Shown: positions 11,643 to 23,833 of the stretch, one piece after another
How the letters are laid out: the number at the start of each line of letters is the position of its first letter
Numbering within the stretch: position 1 is the stretch's first letter
Origin: Aurelia coerulea
Lineage: Eukaryota > Cnidaria > Scyphozoa > Semaeostomeae > Ulmaridae
Direction of reading: 5' to 3'
Length of the DNA stretch: 64,000 nucleotides
Assembly: GCA_039566865.1 (NCBI GenBank)
Contig: CM076958.1
Span: 9,152,501 to 9,216,500 of the forward strand
The notes under the pieces: generated by a model
What the model was told of the DNA's origin: nothing
Database searches by the model: none
The model's input: the letters and a program-made list of their open reading frames with translations, nothing else
Made by a program: the position numbers and the translations under genes

Positions 11643-11750
11643 ATGCTTCATGAAGAAAGCTCAGAGGTCCCCCGCGGACAATGGACAGTTGATCAATATG
11701 TTACAAGTAGTACGGAAAACAGCACAACAGAACTTTTGAATGAGCATGAG
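11643..11750 (+). CDS. HECT-A linker exon
   Basis: The acceptor is CTGTAG and the donor GAG|GTAATA. It has 36 open codons, including GQWTVDQYVTSSTENSTTEL. It corresponds in place to HECT-B exon 3 (LMDYFPTIEKDEENSTDEE), which also ends in phase 0. Confidence 0.65.
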
Positions 11751-12895
11751 GTAATACTAACTTACAGTACCTGAATGACCGAAGATATACAGTAGGGATC
11801 TAATCAAAACACAGTGGCGGATTTAGGGAGGCAACTCCCCCCCCCTTCACAATAAAAACTCCACTTAGCGACCCTTTCTAGGCAAGAAAAGCACCCCTTA
11901 TCCTGACTCTAACACACAAATGTTTCACTCTTTCCATTTAAATATGGGCTAAACATATAAATCAAGGCATTATTTAGTAGTGAATCAAAGAATTTCTTTT
12001 AAAACGTCCAAAAAATGTTTGCGCACTTGCGACATGCTCACTTTCTAATATATTGTTGCAAGTTGCAAGTTGCCCCCTTCAAGTTTGGGCTGGATCCCCA
12101 CTGTCAAAACATAGCACAAAAGAGCGAAAGACACCACCTGTTTCCATTGATTGAGAAATGAAATAGAATAGGTTATATTTTCATTGACCCAGCCCCCCAG
12201 CTAAGCTGCTTTTGACTCTGTTGATTACTTAATCACAAAGAAATTTGATTGAAGTGAAGGCGTTTTGAAGCTTGTGGGGTTGTGTCATTTTCTTGTGGTA
12301 GTTTTGTGTTGGGATTCCTTCTTATATTGAGGGTGCCAAACATGAACCCGCTTTGGGGGTGCTTCAAAAGTTGCAAAGGAGCAGGAGGCAGCACCCCCCC
12401 ACTCAGCATATCCTTGTGTGATTTAGCAATTTTTGTAAAACGTCTGTCTCTCGTTTGATGTTAGGTAATATATGACTGTAAAATGTTATCTTAGGGTGCA
12501 GTGCGTGTTAGTACAGTAGGGGGATGGGAATCCTGATGTGGGGGGTGAGTGGCTTGCATTTGCTTTCTCTCAAACTTCCCAATTTTTAATGTCATGCCTG
12601 AGACAACATCCACAGAGAGCAGGCATCGAGTTGGACTTGCTCCAAGTCTATTTCGTCAAAAAACTTTGTCAAAAAAAAAATTTAAGGGAAAAGTGAAATA
12701 TTAATTATTAATTAATCATTAATTATTCATCAGCGTCACAGTTCAACAACTCTGTTTCGTAACATACTTTCCGGTAGACTCATTACAGTTGATGAGGCAA
12801 ATCTAGCATTGAGTTGATCTTTTGCATTTTTTCCTTTATTCAGTTACACATACGTACAGTAGATGCTCATAATTATGTCTTCATTGCATTATCAG
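11751..12895. other. HECT-A intron
   Basis: No gene. An isolated transposon-like end CAGTGGCGGATTTAGG occurs at 11812 without a partner that I can find. Confidence 0.4.
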
Positions 12896-12976
12896 GGGAA
12901 TGCTGTGTTGGTTGAAAGTACCGATGTAGTAGCATACTGTAGCAGCATGAAGACAGAAGAGGAGGAAGTAACAATG
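12896..12976 (+). CDS. HECT-A small acidic exon
   Basis: The acceptor is TATCAG and the donor ATG|GTAATA. It has 27 codons in phase 0 with an acidic run (KTEEEEVTM). There is no domain; it is a likely linker. Confidence 0.55.
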
Positions 12977-13536
12977 GTAATAAGCTGTGTAGTTCTATTA
13001 CAGTATGTACTGTAGTAACACTGGAAACATCCATGGTTGATACCTCTTCCTTTTTATCCTGACAAGATTGCTTTACTGAACAAAAGGATATCATTAAAAA
13101 ACCTAATTTCACATCGAAATATGGCAAGAACTCTGACACATTCTGATAAGAATTCTTGAGTTATAGGAAGCCTGTAGAAATCTTCAAACCAACGCTTAAA
13201 ATGTAAGAAATTTTCTCAAGAGTCCCATATGTACTGTACATTTTTTTTCAAAAGCTGGTTGGGAGCTAGCAGCATGGTCTTGTGTGGTCTTGATGGGGAC
13301 CTGCAATGTGCTGCGTAGTTACCCTGTCGTGGAATTTTTTAGAATGAGATTAAACAGTTTTGGTCATGGCCTTGCAAATGGGAGCAGGTAAATCAAAATG
13401 TAAGGCAGCCTTTTTAATTACCAGTCATGCTGTTTTTAATGTCACAGAAAAAAAATTACATCCGGATGACATGATTTTTGTCCACCATGCCTTTCAAGAC
13501 TTGATACCTTACTTATATCTATCTGTACTTTTTTAG

Positions 13537-13748
13537 ATTGACAACATCTCCCTTGGCTCTTTGCAAAGCATCAGACAAATGTTCCCCAATGTTCCCTGGG
13601 ATATCATCACATCATGTGCAGAGAAAGCGACCAGTGTCGAAGAATTGGCATCACAACTATGTGAATATACTGAAAAAGGGAATGAAATGCAGGACAATGG
13701 ATTAGAAGAAGGGAATATTTGCTTTCAAAAATTCATAGGATATTATTT
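13537..13748 (+). CDS. HECT-A CUE-like exon
   Basis: The acceptor is TTTTTTAG. The text SLQSIRQMFPNVPW then ATSVEELASQLCE fits a CUE ubiquitin-binding helix bundle with the MFP signature. It aligns with the HECT-B exon 4 text LSQLQAIFPSRPL. The donor is ambiguous among GT sites near 13749-13756. Confidence 0.6.
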
Positions 13749-13930
13749 GGTGGCGGTGTGGATATCTCTATCCTCATGGCAGCAAAGGTACCTTGATCAT
13801 GAAGGTCGAGATTTGTCGAAAGTGTCACCAAGACTGTAAGCAGTCTTACCTCAGATGTAAAAACCAAGATGGGTAATGAAGAGCCCTTGAAAACTGCCCC
13901 CTATTCAGCAAAAAAGCACCCAAGCCCGGC

Positions 13931-14706
13931 AACTGTAATCCACGGGTCACCAGGTCATGTAATCCACGGGTCACTATATTAGCAGCCGGTGGCCAAGCGG
14001 CTATAGCTGCGAGCATTCTTACACATACTGGTCTGTGTACGATCAGAGTGGCATCGCTCTTTCTTAGCTCATGCCCACACATGATGCTCTTTCCTTAGAA
14101 ACCAATGATTGATACCAAGATAACGGGCATTTCCATTTGAGTGGAAGATCACACTGCATGGGATTGGAATTTGACCTTGAGTTATTGCTCAAGCAAGACA
14201 AACAAAGCAAATCTATCATTATCCATGTCTGAAACATCTGAAACATTGAAAGCAAATATCCCTTTAGCATGTTCTGTGCATTATACTAGAGTTAATCTAG
14301 TTACCGCTGATTTATGAAGTCATCTGTGTCAGCCTCCTCAGCCTTCTTTGCTTCGAATTGAAAGGACTGCTCAGTCTAAACGTTCCCTAAATCACAGTCT
14401 TCTTGCAAGAGTTTTTGAGAGCAAAAAGGATTTTTAAAGATTTGTGATAGATTTTCTTAAAAAATAAAATAATTTTTGCCAAAGGTGTACGAGATTTTTT
14501 GGGAGTGAAATGTCCCTCGAGAGAAACATCATAGTTTGTTTGTTTGCACGTTTGTTTCTACACAACAGTACCTTTCACTGACCAAAGGGTGTATAGGAAT
14601 GCTCGCAGCTATAGCTGCTCAGCCACTGACCGCAAATATGGTGACCCGTGGACTATCTGATGTGACCCGCCGATTACATGACCTGTTGACCCGTAGATTA
14701 CAGTTG
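13931..14706. mobile_element. Foldback element in a HECT-A intron
   Basis: The arms 13931-14028 and 14591-14706 are imperfect inverted repeats. Both contain AACTGTAATC at the outer end, repeated ACGGGTCA blocks and GCTATAGCTGCGAGCATTC at the inner end. It is non-coding. No clear target duplication. Confidence 0.6.
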
Positions 14707-14833
14707 TCACACCTATCCCTCCGTTTTGAACATATTGTTCCCTGCAAACTTAAACGCCCAACATGCATTCATTGAATTAAACACTAAAAGGTTAACTGAT
14801 CACTTTATGAAGAGGTTTTATTTTATTTATCAG

Positions 14834-15360
14834 GACGTACATCAGCGTTGGAGGAATCTAACAAAACTCAAAGTTCACCACATGAGGCATTTCTAAAATG
14901 GCAGCTTACTAATGCATCTGAGGAAAGGCAGAAAATCAAAGCAGACCACTCAAAAGCCATGCGAGAGGCAATTTGTCTGCTAAAGAGTAAATCATTGGTT
15001 TTGAAGAATCCTCCAGAAGTTGAGTTTTTGGGAGAAGATGGTATTGATGCAGATGGCCCAAAACGGGAATACCTTTACCTCCTAACACACGCCATTTGCC
15101 ATGGAGAAAAAAACATAATCTTCTTTGAAGGTGAGGATGGGCATAAGGTACCTATACATAATGGTGAAATGGTTGCCTCACAAATGTTCCTCTACATAGG
15201 AAAGTTGATTGTGTTCTGCCTTTTACATGGTGGCCAAGGTTTACATGGGATTAGCCCTGCCATCCAGAAGTTCATAGCAGATGCTGACATTCATGCTGCC
15301 ACAGCACTTCTCACCTTAGAAGACATTGCAGATCTCCATGTCAGAGAAATCCTTGAGGAT
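14834..15360 (+). CDS. HECT-A exon: HECT N-lobe
   Basis: This is one large exon (acceptor TTTATCAG, donor GAT|GTAAGC) covering what HECT-B splits over exons 5 and 6. Recognisable HECT N-lobe text is GEDGIDADGPKREYLYLLTH and FLYIGKLIVFCLLHGGQG. The E2-binding part is only partly present, and the following exon ends the protein. Confidence 0.8.
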
Positions 15361-16471
15361 GTAAGCAAAATATGTCACATTTTTTATTATTCTTCTTTAT
15401 AACTCATTGCCAAATAATCTTATAAACAGCACTAGTCTGCTTTCAAAACATGAACAGCAGCATGCCTCAAGGGAATGTTTATTTTGAACCTAAGCCTGTG
15501 GTTTTGATAGATAGATAGATAGATGTATGTATGTATGTATGTAAAATTTGCCATCAAAATTAAAATTAATTCTATTATAAAATATTTGGAAGAAAAAAAG
15601 ATATATCTAATCACATGTGTACGATATGCAGCTGATGTAAATCAATCCGCAGTTTAGAATTTTGATGAGACAGAAATAACTCCCAGATACTGTGTACAAC
15701 ATACAGACTATACAGTAGGTTGTGAGCTTTTCTGTGAATTTTTGAAATGGGCTGGCCATTTATTAAATAATTATTTGTAGAATAGCTGTATTATGTTCAC
15801 TGTTTAACTCTTGTATAATATTAATGGAAAATATTTTAATGTTGAAACAAACAATTGACAATTAATATTTGTGACAACATCCAGCTCTTCAGTTCTAATT
15901 CTGCATAGAAATATCTGCATCAGTTTATACTGTATACATACAGTATACCAGGTGTTCCAAGAAAAAGTACTCCTGTTTGGAAAATCACCAAAATTTGATT
16001 ACATTTGATGTTTAATTTTCTTTTTTTTTTATCAAGTAGATCAAGGATCAAATTATTTCCCCATATATAGCAGATTTTGTAATTGCTTTAAGAATTATCA
16101 AATTTAGCTCTTTTAGGGCTACCTGGCTTTGAATCATACTGCAAAAAATCACTGATGATTGCCAGATCAATTGTTTTGTGCGTGTAAAGCTTCTAGTTTG
16201 GTCATAAATGACACAAAGAAATGCACACTATCATTTGAGACTTAAATGATGTTATAAAATCTGAAAATTTTGACTCTTAGGCAGGATTGAGTTTTTCGCT
16301 TGAAAAATACAGCTCAAAATAAGGTTTTTCAACCTGTAATTTTTCTATCTTGTTGTATCAAAAGCAAAAATTTTATAAAATCTAGAAATATGTTTTGGTC
16401 CTTGATAAACAAGTGAAAAAGAAAATTATATCAAAGGTTTGATAATTGATTTTTGGTGATTTCTTAAACAG
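15361..16471. other. HECT-A last intron with a tetranucleotide microsatellite
   Basis: A (GATA)n/(GTAT)n tract sits at about 15508-15543. The rest is AT-rich with no gene seen. Confidence 0.6.
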
Positions 16472-16501
16472 GATTCTAGTGGTGACGATTCTAGTGATTA
16501 G
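16472..16501 (+). CDS. HECT-A terminal exon (DSSGDDSSD)
   Basis: The acceptor is TTAAACAG and the exon is in phase 0 with the preceding GAGGAT. It adds nine acidic and Ser residues and a TAG. It replaces the HECT C-lobe found in HECT-B. Confidence 0.55.
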   Translation, partial: DSSGDDSSD

Positions 16502-17141
16502 CCAAAAGAACAAGAAGAAGCCCCTGGAGGCAAATCTAAAGGCTAGGTCATTTTAGATTTCTGTTTGATGTCTTGGAAAAGTCTGATATTTTCATAATTT
16601 GGTAGATGTAGAGCATGGGGGGTGGGGGTGTTGTTCTTGGCTAAGCTTTGGGTAGGCGTCTGCCGTGAGCATGTTCAAAGTGGTATTGTTGGCAAGACCA
16701 ATTTCTACTAAATGATACCCTTGGCTAGACCAATATTGAAAAAATGATAGCCTTGGGGCTAGATCAAAGGCCTTTCGAGTCAGCATATATCTGTAAGTTT
16801 TTAGTTTGAGCTCGGAATTTATTTTTTCATTTACAAAGGTCAATTTGTGTCATTTACCAGACGTTTATTATCAACAAAAATGGGTTGTCAGGATGAAATT
16901 CCTACTTCCAAAGGTTTTGTTAATGATTAAAACACAAATTAGATGAAAACATAACCCTTCCCTGGACCAAAATTACCAAATATCATATGACACCCTTACC
17001 TTGGCTAGACTTTTGCTGGACCAAAATTGCAAATAATACCCTTGGCTTGACTATAAATCCGAAAAGGTATACCCTTGCTCACGGCACATCCCAAGGTACC
17101 TTTACTATCGAAGAACCACCCCCGCACCCTAAGAAATATCT

Positions 17142-17893
17142 TTAGAATCCCAAATTTTGCAAATATTCGAGGCAAGCCAGATATGATACGATCCCATTAG
17201 GTTCATTCTCTGCTCGTTCAAAATGACTCTGTAGAATAATTATGTGTTCATTTGCAAGGGGTACTGAAACTTCTGGGACATTTACTGTTGCAATATCACT
17301 TGCTCTTTCACCAGAAGAATCGTAAACTCCAAAGCTAGCTTGATCTATTTGTTCATGTGCTGATGGGTCTTCTTCGAAATTGTAAAGGTCTCTCACAGCT
17401 GTATCAGTGGTACCATACAACTCCAGGCAACGTCGTACGAAAAGTTGAACTGGACTTAGATTATTTGCAGTTCGCATTGGTCGATTATTCAGTTGTCTGA
17501 CAAGTTCACAACAAGCATAATTGATACGAGGCAAGAAAATTCCATGCAGAATATATAAGTGGATTTCATTAAGAGGATCTAATTGTCCTTGTTCTTCGAG
17601 ATAGTAAAATATGTTGGAAAACTGGTTAACAACTATTCTGCGCACGTCTCTCCAAAGTCTCTCGATACGCTGGTTATGGACTGATGATCCCGTAATGAAA
17701 CTACCCCTGTTTAGTCCCCGTCGAAGCAACATGTAATCACAAATATCAACATTTTCCATTCCATAATCAGACCTCACTCTGGAAGGTGCTCCCCACATCT
17801 CTACCGCATTGAGAAACTGTTCATATACCGTGGCTGCTCTATTATTTGTGCTGCAGTGCAAGTAAACTGTACACCTTGAGTAGCCATCAATTC
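17142..17893 (-). CDS. Integrase-A exon 3 (second D, E and tail)
   Basis: The acceptor is TTTTGCAG. GA completes the GGA Gly codon split from exon 2. It carries GIDGYSR, RSDYGMENV and [13 protein letters not shown]. It ends NLGF then TAA. Confidence 0.85.
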
Positions 17894-20592
17894 CTGCAAA
17901 ACGTGTTTTGGAATATAGTAATATAATTAACTTTTCAATTTTTCAAAAGGATTACACTATATTGAATTAGAAATTGTTTCTGTTTGTACATGTACATGTT
18001 GATTAGTTTTATGATGTTTTCTTAAGGCTGTTTTGTTTCAAATGATTATATCACTCAAGACATAATGTTATATAATATGAAGACTTTGGTTCAGTAGACA
18101 AATTGAAATTCAAATTTACAGATGAAGTAAACAGATTCATACGTCACATGATTTATGAAATTGTCTTTCTTTGCTTTGGTGAGCACTGCTGAATGCTTGC
18201 TGGTATGATAAATTTGTTTTTCATAAGTACAAAAATCCAACCAAATCTTGGCCTAATGGCTCTATTTTATGAAGAAATTAGATTCCATTGTGGCCAAATG
18301 TGGTTTCTTAGGTTAAAAGTATATTAGATATAAACATTGCGAACCTCCGTGTATCACAAATCTCCAGCGAATCAGCTTGTGATGACCATCTATATGCCTA
18401 AAAAAATATGAACATTTTTGCAAAGAAAAGTCATTGTTACCTATATTCTGAAAGAACTATTCATTGTGATCTGTTCAAACTCATTGCAACAAATGTAATC
18501 TGCAGGTAAATTGTTATATCAGTTGGCACACAAAATGCATACTCCTGGTAAATTTCCATACACACATTGTTATTGTTGCATATGTGCTTCCATACACACT
18601 GAAAAATCTTGGATCTGAACAAGTGCTGAAAGTTTCAATACTTAATTAAGGGTTTCAAGAGGTCTCGACATTCTTGTTGTTTGCTTCTTGGTGTCCTTGT
18701 GACCAAGGAGGGGGGGGGGGGGTGCTACTTGAAAGGTATATTTAGGATAGGGATGCTCAAGTTACTTTTTTGGGTCTGAAATGTTGCCACTATGCAGTGG
18801 TTATTTTCTGGGTCAATGATTTGTACAGTTAATTTTTTTAGTTTCCTAAAATTCTAGCTTACTTTGCAAACTGAATATACCTGAGTGCCACCCCTCCTGG
18901 GCTGAATTCACCACTGAGGATAATACATTCATAAAACATCTTTTGATCTCCTGAATATATTTTGTGCCGTGAAAATAACATATGTGTCATAAATGCAAAA
19001 AGTAAAGTAGGGTTTACTAAAACATCCCCAAACATGTGAGCAAAACAATCCTTTATAAATTGCTCCTCATTCTAAGCTTATCCCTCTTAAAGTATAGTGC
19101 ACACCAGTATGGAATGTAAGTTTTCCAACCACCGGAGGACAAAATTTTCAATGATCAATTGCACCAAATTGTGTACACCCGGTAGCTAAGCCACTCACAT
19201 GCGCCGGAGGTGCATCAATCTTGGGGGGTCCAGGGCATGCTCTCCTGAAAAAGTTTGGATTTACAATCTCTAGAATTATGCAGAAAGCAACCAAATTTTG
19301 TTTTTCTTTGCTTTGCTTTTTGGCATGGCCAGTGTAAATGAATTGAGGGGGGACAAACAATTAAGCGGTCTGGTGATGAAGTCCTTAGGACATTTATAAG
19401 GAGACAACCTGTAAAGAAAATTTTTTAAAGAAAAGTATCCCCAGGAAGAAGTTTGAGTAAGCATCTTTTTCGTTGGCTTTTAGAATGCCTCTCCATCCCA
19501 TTACATCTTTACCAGAGACAACTTGACATTTCTGACAACACTGAACAAAAAGACTACAAGGACACGAGCAAGGCTATAGACTCCAAAAAGATGCTATGCA
19601 GACAGAATTCATAAATAGTATCATTTTTGAAGCTCTTGAAACTCAACAGATTTCTTAAAGATGAGTGCACCAAAGCAAAGGGAAGTAATTATAGGCTTGT
19701 GCACCACAAGGTTCTTACACCATTTTGTGCACTAGATCGTACACCAATTGACCAATCTTGATGCCCAGTGCACATCACTTTCCTTCCAATCCATACTGGA
19801 GTGCACATTTTAGTATCGAAACTGTTTGTCTGATCAGGTCTGATACATCAGTAGCTAGTCGAAGAATAGCAAATTGGGCTAAAATCTGGAGAAAAATAAA
19901 TGAAAAACGTAATCATACCATAATGAATTGGGACCAGGCACATAGTATTGCCTTCGAAAGATTACTCTTCGCCTACGACATGCTCTTCCAACTGGGTCAA
20001 TGCGAAGAATAGATGCACGAACTCTGCTCCGTTGTACTTGTACACCTCTGGACCGCAGAGCCCCAATAACGTATCGTTCACCAGCCTCTGGTGTTATTTG
20101 CAAAACAGTTGCAACAACCGAATCAAGTTCCTCGTCAGATAAATCAGTGTACCGATCTGTACCAAATGACAATCCAAATTCCCTCCGACGATTTCTAAGC
20201 GTCTGTTCAGTCACACATAAAATCCTTGCTGTTTGAACATAAGAAAATCCTAGTTCTTCAAATGCCTCGATTTGTTCTTGTGTGATTGGTATGCGTGGCC
20301 GCCCACGCTCTCCATCACTTTGGGCACTTTCAAAGACATAATTTGAAGGCATCTGCTGAGCAATTGCAGAGTTACTTTCGTTCATTCTTCGTTGTATGGT
20401 TGATACCAATTGCTGAATCAGCGCCTTCAGATGCACCAACAAATTGTGCATCTCCAAGACATCATCCAGAGGGATACCGGCCCTGACATAATTCAGATCG
20501 TTGTATCTTGCTCCTGCGATCTCATTTTCAACACGGGTGCAGAGAATAATCAACGTATTAAGATGAGGCGTAGTGGTAACGTTACCAAGAGC
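17142..20592 (-). CDS. Integrase-A: HTH plus DDE integrase-core protein, three visible exons
   Basis: The exons 20592-19919, 18397-18345 and 17893-17142 join in phase (1479 nt, 492 residues plus TAA). The N-terminal part has a GRPRIPITQEQI stretch and a helix-turn-helix (FSYVQTARILCVTEQTLRNR), then a second helical DNA-binding-like region. The core has WHIDGHHKLIRW (first D), RSDYG (second D) and [10 protein letters not shown] (E), with 34 residues between D and E, followed by an RINYAC helix and an acidic tail. The family's DDE triad suggests DNA strand transfer; no host function is known to me. Exon 1 begins at a good acceptor (CTCTTTTTGCCCTAG), so a start exon lies upstream and was not found. 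This is the only undamaged-looking member of the four-gene set. It converges with HECT-A. Confidence 0.85.
18345..18397 (-). CDS. Integrase-A exon 2 (53-nt micro-exon with first catalytic D)
   Basis: The acceptor is TTTTTTAG and the donor GGAG|GTTCGC. It encodes HIDGHHKLIRWRFVIHG and completes the W and G codons with its neighbours. It is too short to appear as an ORF. Confidence 0.82.
18398..19918. other. Integrase-A intron
   Basis: No gene. It contains a G14 tract at about 18708-18721 and fragments similar to those near 10780-10880 (GTCAATGATTTGTACAGTTA and CTGAATATACCTGAGTGCC), suggesting shared old repeat sequence. Confidence 0.45.
19919..20592 (-). CDS. Integrase-A exon 1 (HTH region)
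   Basis: The acceptor is GCCCTAG and the donor TTATG|GTATGA. The frame is open throughout (674 nt). It includes the HTH text and RYTDLSDEELDSVV. The earlier in-frame stop lies exactly at the acceptor, supporting the splice. Confidence 0.8.
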
Positions 20593-20630
20593 CTAGGGCA
20601 AAAAGAGCCGGCGGCAGCAAGAGCCCAGGG

Positions 20631-20721
20631 TAATCTATTTTAGTACAGACAATAGGATTACGTGATGACGTCTGGTGAATGTTTGTGTTCAATGATTATG
20701 TGATTGAATGATCGATAGCAA
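20631..20721 (+). repeat. 91-bp perfect inverted repeat, left copy
   Basis: The segment from TAATCTATTTTAGTAC to GATCGATAGCAA is the exact reverse complement of 41258-41348. The two copies are 20.5 kb apart and lose similarity abruptly on both sides. The left copy abuts the 5' side of integrase-A. Confidence 0.85.
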
Positions 20722-20839
20722 GATATCGATGACAGATAGGCAGTCAATATCTTGCTGTGGACAATAATATATTGTTTCATTTTCAATTCATTTTTCATCA
20801 GATAGGCGGGGAGATTCCCCAATATAACACAATCTAATT

Positions 20840-21063
20840 CCAAGGAATTCCAAGGAGCGCGTGTTTAGACCAAAAATCCCATGGCTAACATCTGGCAAGA
20901 GCGGAGGGCAGTCCTTCACAGCGGCCCTTTCACTGTGGCGAATGAAGGAATTTTGGGGGGAGGGGCATCATGGAAACATCCCAGGTCGGTGCATTCTATC
21001 GTGTTTTATTCAAACAAATCTAATTCGAAGGAAGGAGCGTGCGTTTAGACCAAAAATCCCATA
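20840..21063 (+). repeat. 180-bp repeat unit (GTAACGTCTGGCAAGAGCGG family)
   Basis: One unit plus flanking part. It contains CTGGCAAGAGCGGAGGGCAG, GGAACATC-like text and GTGTTTTATTCAAACAAATC. More units lie at 39807-40425, and an inverted one at 40470-40610. The composite transposon inserted at the junction of this unit. Confidence 0.8.
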
Positions 21064-21071
21064 GGTAACGT

Positions 21072-23119
21072 CAGGGGCGAAAATTGAGGGGGGGTATGGA
21101 GGGGTGTGACACCCCCCCAATCTCAAATATTGCGGATTTCGCAGGGCAATGGAAGATTTTGCAGGGCGCCAAGAAGAATTTTATAACAGCGCAGCAACCG
21201 CGTAACAAGTCTTGCAGTCATGCTAAGCTGTCTTGAAATTTGCAATCGGTTGTCAATTTTGGAACTGTTTCAAACGCAAATGTTACCTGGCAAAACGCAA
21301 AACCCACCAATATTAAGGGCACATAACTGCCGGTTAGTCGTAGTGACTGACATCTCCAGCTTGGTAGAGAAGGTCTTTCAAAAATGCTGTGTGCAGGACT
21401 CATTTAACTATATTAACCAATCCTTTTTATTTGGCAAGAACCCTTTCGAGGCAATCGCTGTCTTTTGTGGCAACTTTGCTCAGTTGATCAATCTAATGTC
21501 CAGGCATTGTCCTACTTTGAAGGAATGGTTCGAACACAAACGTTTGAAGCCTTAGAGCACTAAATACACCAGCGCAGGATCTCAAAACGAGTTGATGCAT
21601 TTGCTTGCTGAGGATGTCAGAAGGCAGAAGCAGGATAAAAACTGAAATCGCTGCGCCAGGAATCCACTCTGTGTCTGCCAATCAGGAATCAGGAACGTAG
21701 GAAGCATCTCAAACTGGGTGGGGGGCACGACACGTCAAGGGTACTTTTTTCATTAAGCCAAAGGGGCACTTGCTGAAAACAGAAAGGGCACTAAGATAAA
21801 TTGATTGTAGCCTCAAGGTTCGTTGCCAATGACGGAGCTTCACGCGAGAGAGTTGTTGAAATGAAAGAATGCATTGATAAGCATGGAAAAGACACAACCA
21901 AAGATGTTCTTGCTTCACTTGAGGACAATGGCATTGGTATTGGTGGTTAATCTCTCCAAACCTATGATTTTGCTGCGTCGATGTCTGGACGGATCAAGGG
22001 TACTCAGCGTTGTTTACAGGACATGTTAGACAGATCAGTACCTTACATTCCCTGCCAGGGGCCTCGATCCAATACCATTAACGAGTACTGCTGCCAGCGG
22101 AGCGCCGTTGTGACCCAGGACTGGAAGATATTTGCGTATTTTTAAGTGGAAGCTGTAAACGATACAAAGTTTTTGGAAATACCATGAAAAAGGTAGAGAA
22201 TTCCCTGAAACTGAGAATTTTTTCAAAAAAGTTTCTCTTGCGCACAATCAATTGATTCAGTCTGGCGAAGCTATGAATGCATCTCAAGAACGATTGATGA
22301 AGTAGTGAATGCAGATGTAGTAGACTTGAAAATTAAAGTAAAAGTTAAAGCTTATTGATGCAACTGTAGAGAATCTGGAGGAAATATGAAATGATGAAAC
22401 GGCAATGAATTTGCAGCTGGCTTCTATGGTTGCCTTTGCTGAAAAGCAAGAAATCAACCCGATATCAGAATACTAACGTCACTACAGAGTGAGAAGTCCA
22501 CCCAGACTAATTGACGAAAATCTAGCAACAACGGCTGTGTTGTCGTGCCAAGAATTTTACCAGAAGGAAATGTGCTTGGTCTTTGATTCTCTTATTGCTG
22601 AGTATTCTGAAAATATGAAAGCTTGCCTCTGCCACCAATGAAAAAGCCAAGCAAATAAACAGTTGAAGACATTTTTGCAAGTTATTTTCCTTCTGCCCAT
22701 CACTGGCGGATTTAGGGGGGGAGCAAATGGGGGCAACTGCCCTTCCCTTCACGATGAAAACTCAGCTTGGCACCTCTTTTTTGGCGAAAAAAGCGCCCCT
22801 CATCCCCTTCACCCCTCACCGCCTCTCATATATGACGCGAGATGTAAACTTTATTACAAAGCCAAATCAAAACTGACATCAAATAATTCATGTCCAGTAT
22901 TGACAAATAGATATTGCACAGCAGTTAAGTTTCAAATATTTTTCTGTTGCTATTGCTTAGAGACTCATCCTTAAATGACAAATTTACATTGGTAAAGCCT
23001 TTACTAGCAACATATACAGTAGACGAACGTTTGCCTTGAGGTCTGCAGGGCACCACTCACTTTTGCAGGGCAAAAACCTTTTTCACCCCTCCGAAATTAT
23101 TGGTCTAGTTACGCCCCTG
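21072..23119 (+). mobile_element. hAT relic, copy 1 of the composite
   Basis: It starts CAGGGGCGAAAATTGAGG and ends GTTACGCCCCTG. The interior retains broken DUF4371-type hAT transposase text on the plus strand (for example YDFAASMSGRIKGTQ near 21965-22010). It carries a CACTGGCGGATTTAGGGGGG segment at 22701. It differs from copy 2 by a C-run length and a couple of substitutions seen by eye. Confidence 0.75.
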
Positions 23120-23833
23120 GCCCTAACTTGAGGTTATTCCTTTGACCTGCACTAACAAAATATATGCTAGGTACCACCGGCGGCAGGGGATAGATGAGGG
23201 AGAGGGAGGGAGGAATGCTCAAAACTGACACCGGAGGTTTGCAACGAATTGCTGGGTTAGGCCAATGACATCTTATTAAGTGTTTCAAGTGTTAGTGCAA
23301 TGCTGTTGTAATACTGTTTTGTACAGTGTTGATACTTGATACAAAAAATAAATGTAAAAAAAAATGATATTGATAGAAATACTCCGTGACACAATATGTC
23401 GTACAGAATTTACATTAAAGCCTTATTCACTTTTTGTTTTTGTTGCAGGACCAAAGAATTGCTAGCCTGCGTGCAGACTTGACTGCCTGTTCCAATTCCT
23501 GTAATGAATGCATTCTGATCTGATTTGCATTCATCCACACTGAAACACAGTGGAATGGGAAGTCATTAAATAAAAGAATGTGCTGCAGGATGGACCATAA
23601 TTGAACAGTTGTCATTTCGCATTATGAACTCTTTCCACCAAGATTGTTTTCACTCATTCACTCATACAAAACCTGTTTTTCTACATTTTTGGAATTACAC
23701 AATACACATTGAACAGTTTGTTGTGATGATGCAGCTGTTTCATTGTTGCTGCTGATGCTTATCAATGCAGTTGGATGGAGCAAACAATGAACAATAATAA
23801 GTGAAAGCTAATTACAAAGAACTGATCAAAGCC
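23120..23833. other. Composite interior, no gene
   Basis: No coding region recognised. A solitary TAGCCTGCGTGCAG motif at 23464, identical to the end of the TIR element at 33648, suggests a fragment of the same family. Confidence 0.4.

Larger units (their letters stand above)
6592..16501 (+). pseudogene. HECT-A: CUE-HECT gene lacking the catalytic C-lobe
   Basis: A plus-strand relative of HECT-B with these exons: 6592-6712 (candidate first exon, MDPRQMVRR...), 11643-11750, 12896-12976, 13537 to about 13748 (CUE-like, with QMFPNVPWDII), 14834-15360 (HECT N-lobe; EFLGEDGIDADGPKREYLYLL) and 16472-16501. The final exon is in phase and encodes only DSSGDDSSD before the stop. The HECT N-lobe therefore ends at about its midpoint, and no Cys-containing C-lobe is present. 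A hAT element lies directly after the first-exon ORF. The gene converges on integrase-A, with 640 bp between stops. The product may be non-catalytic or the gene may be decayed. The donor of the CUE exon is uncertain, so the full frame is not proven. Confidence 0.65.
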
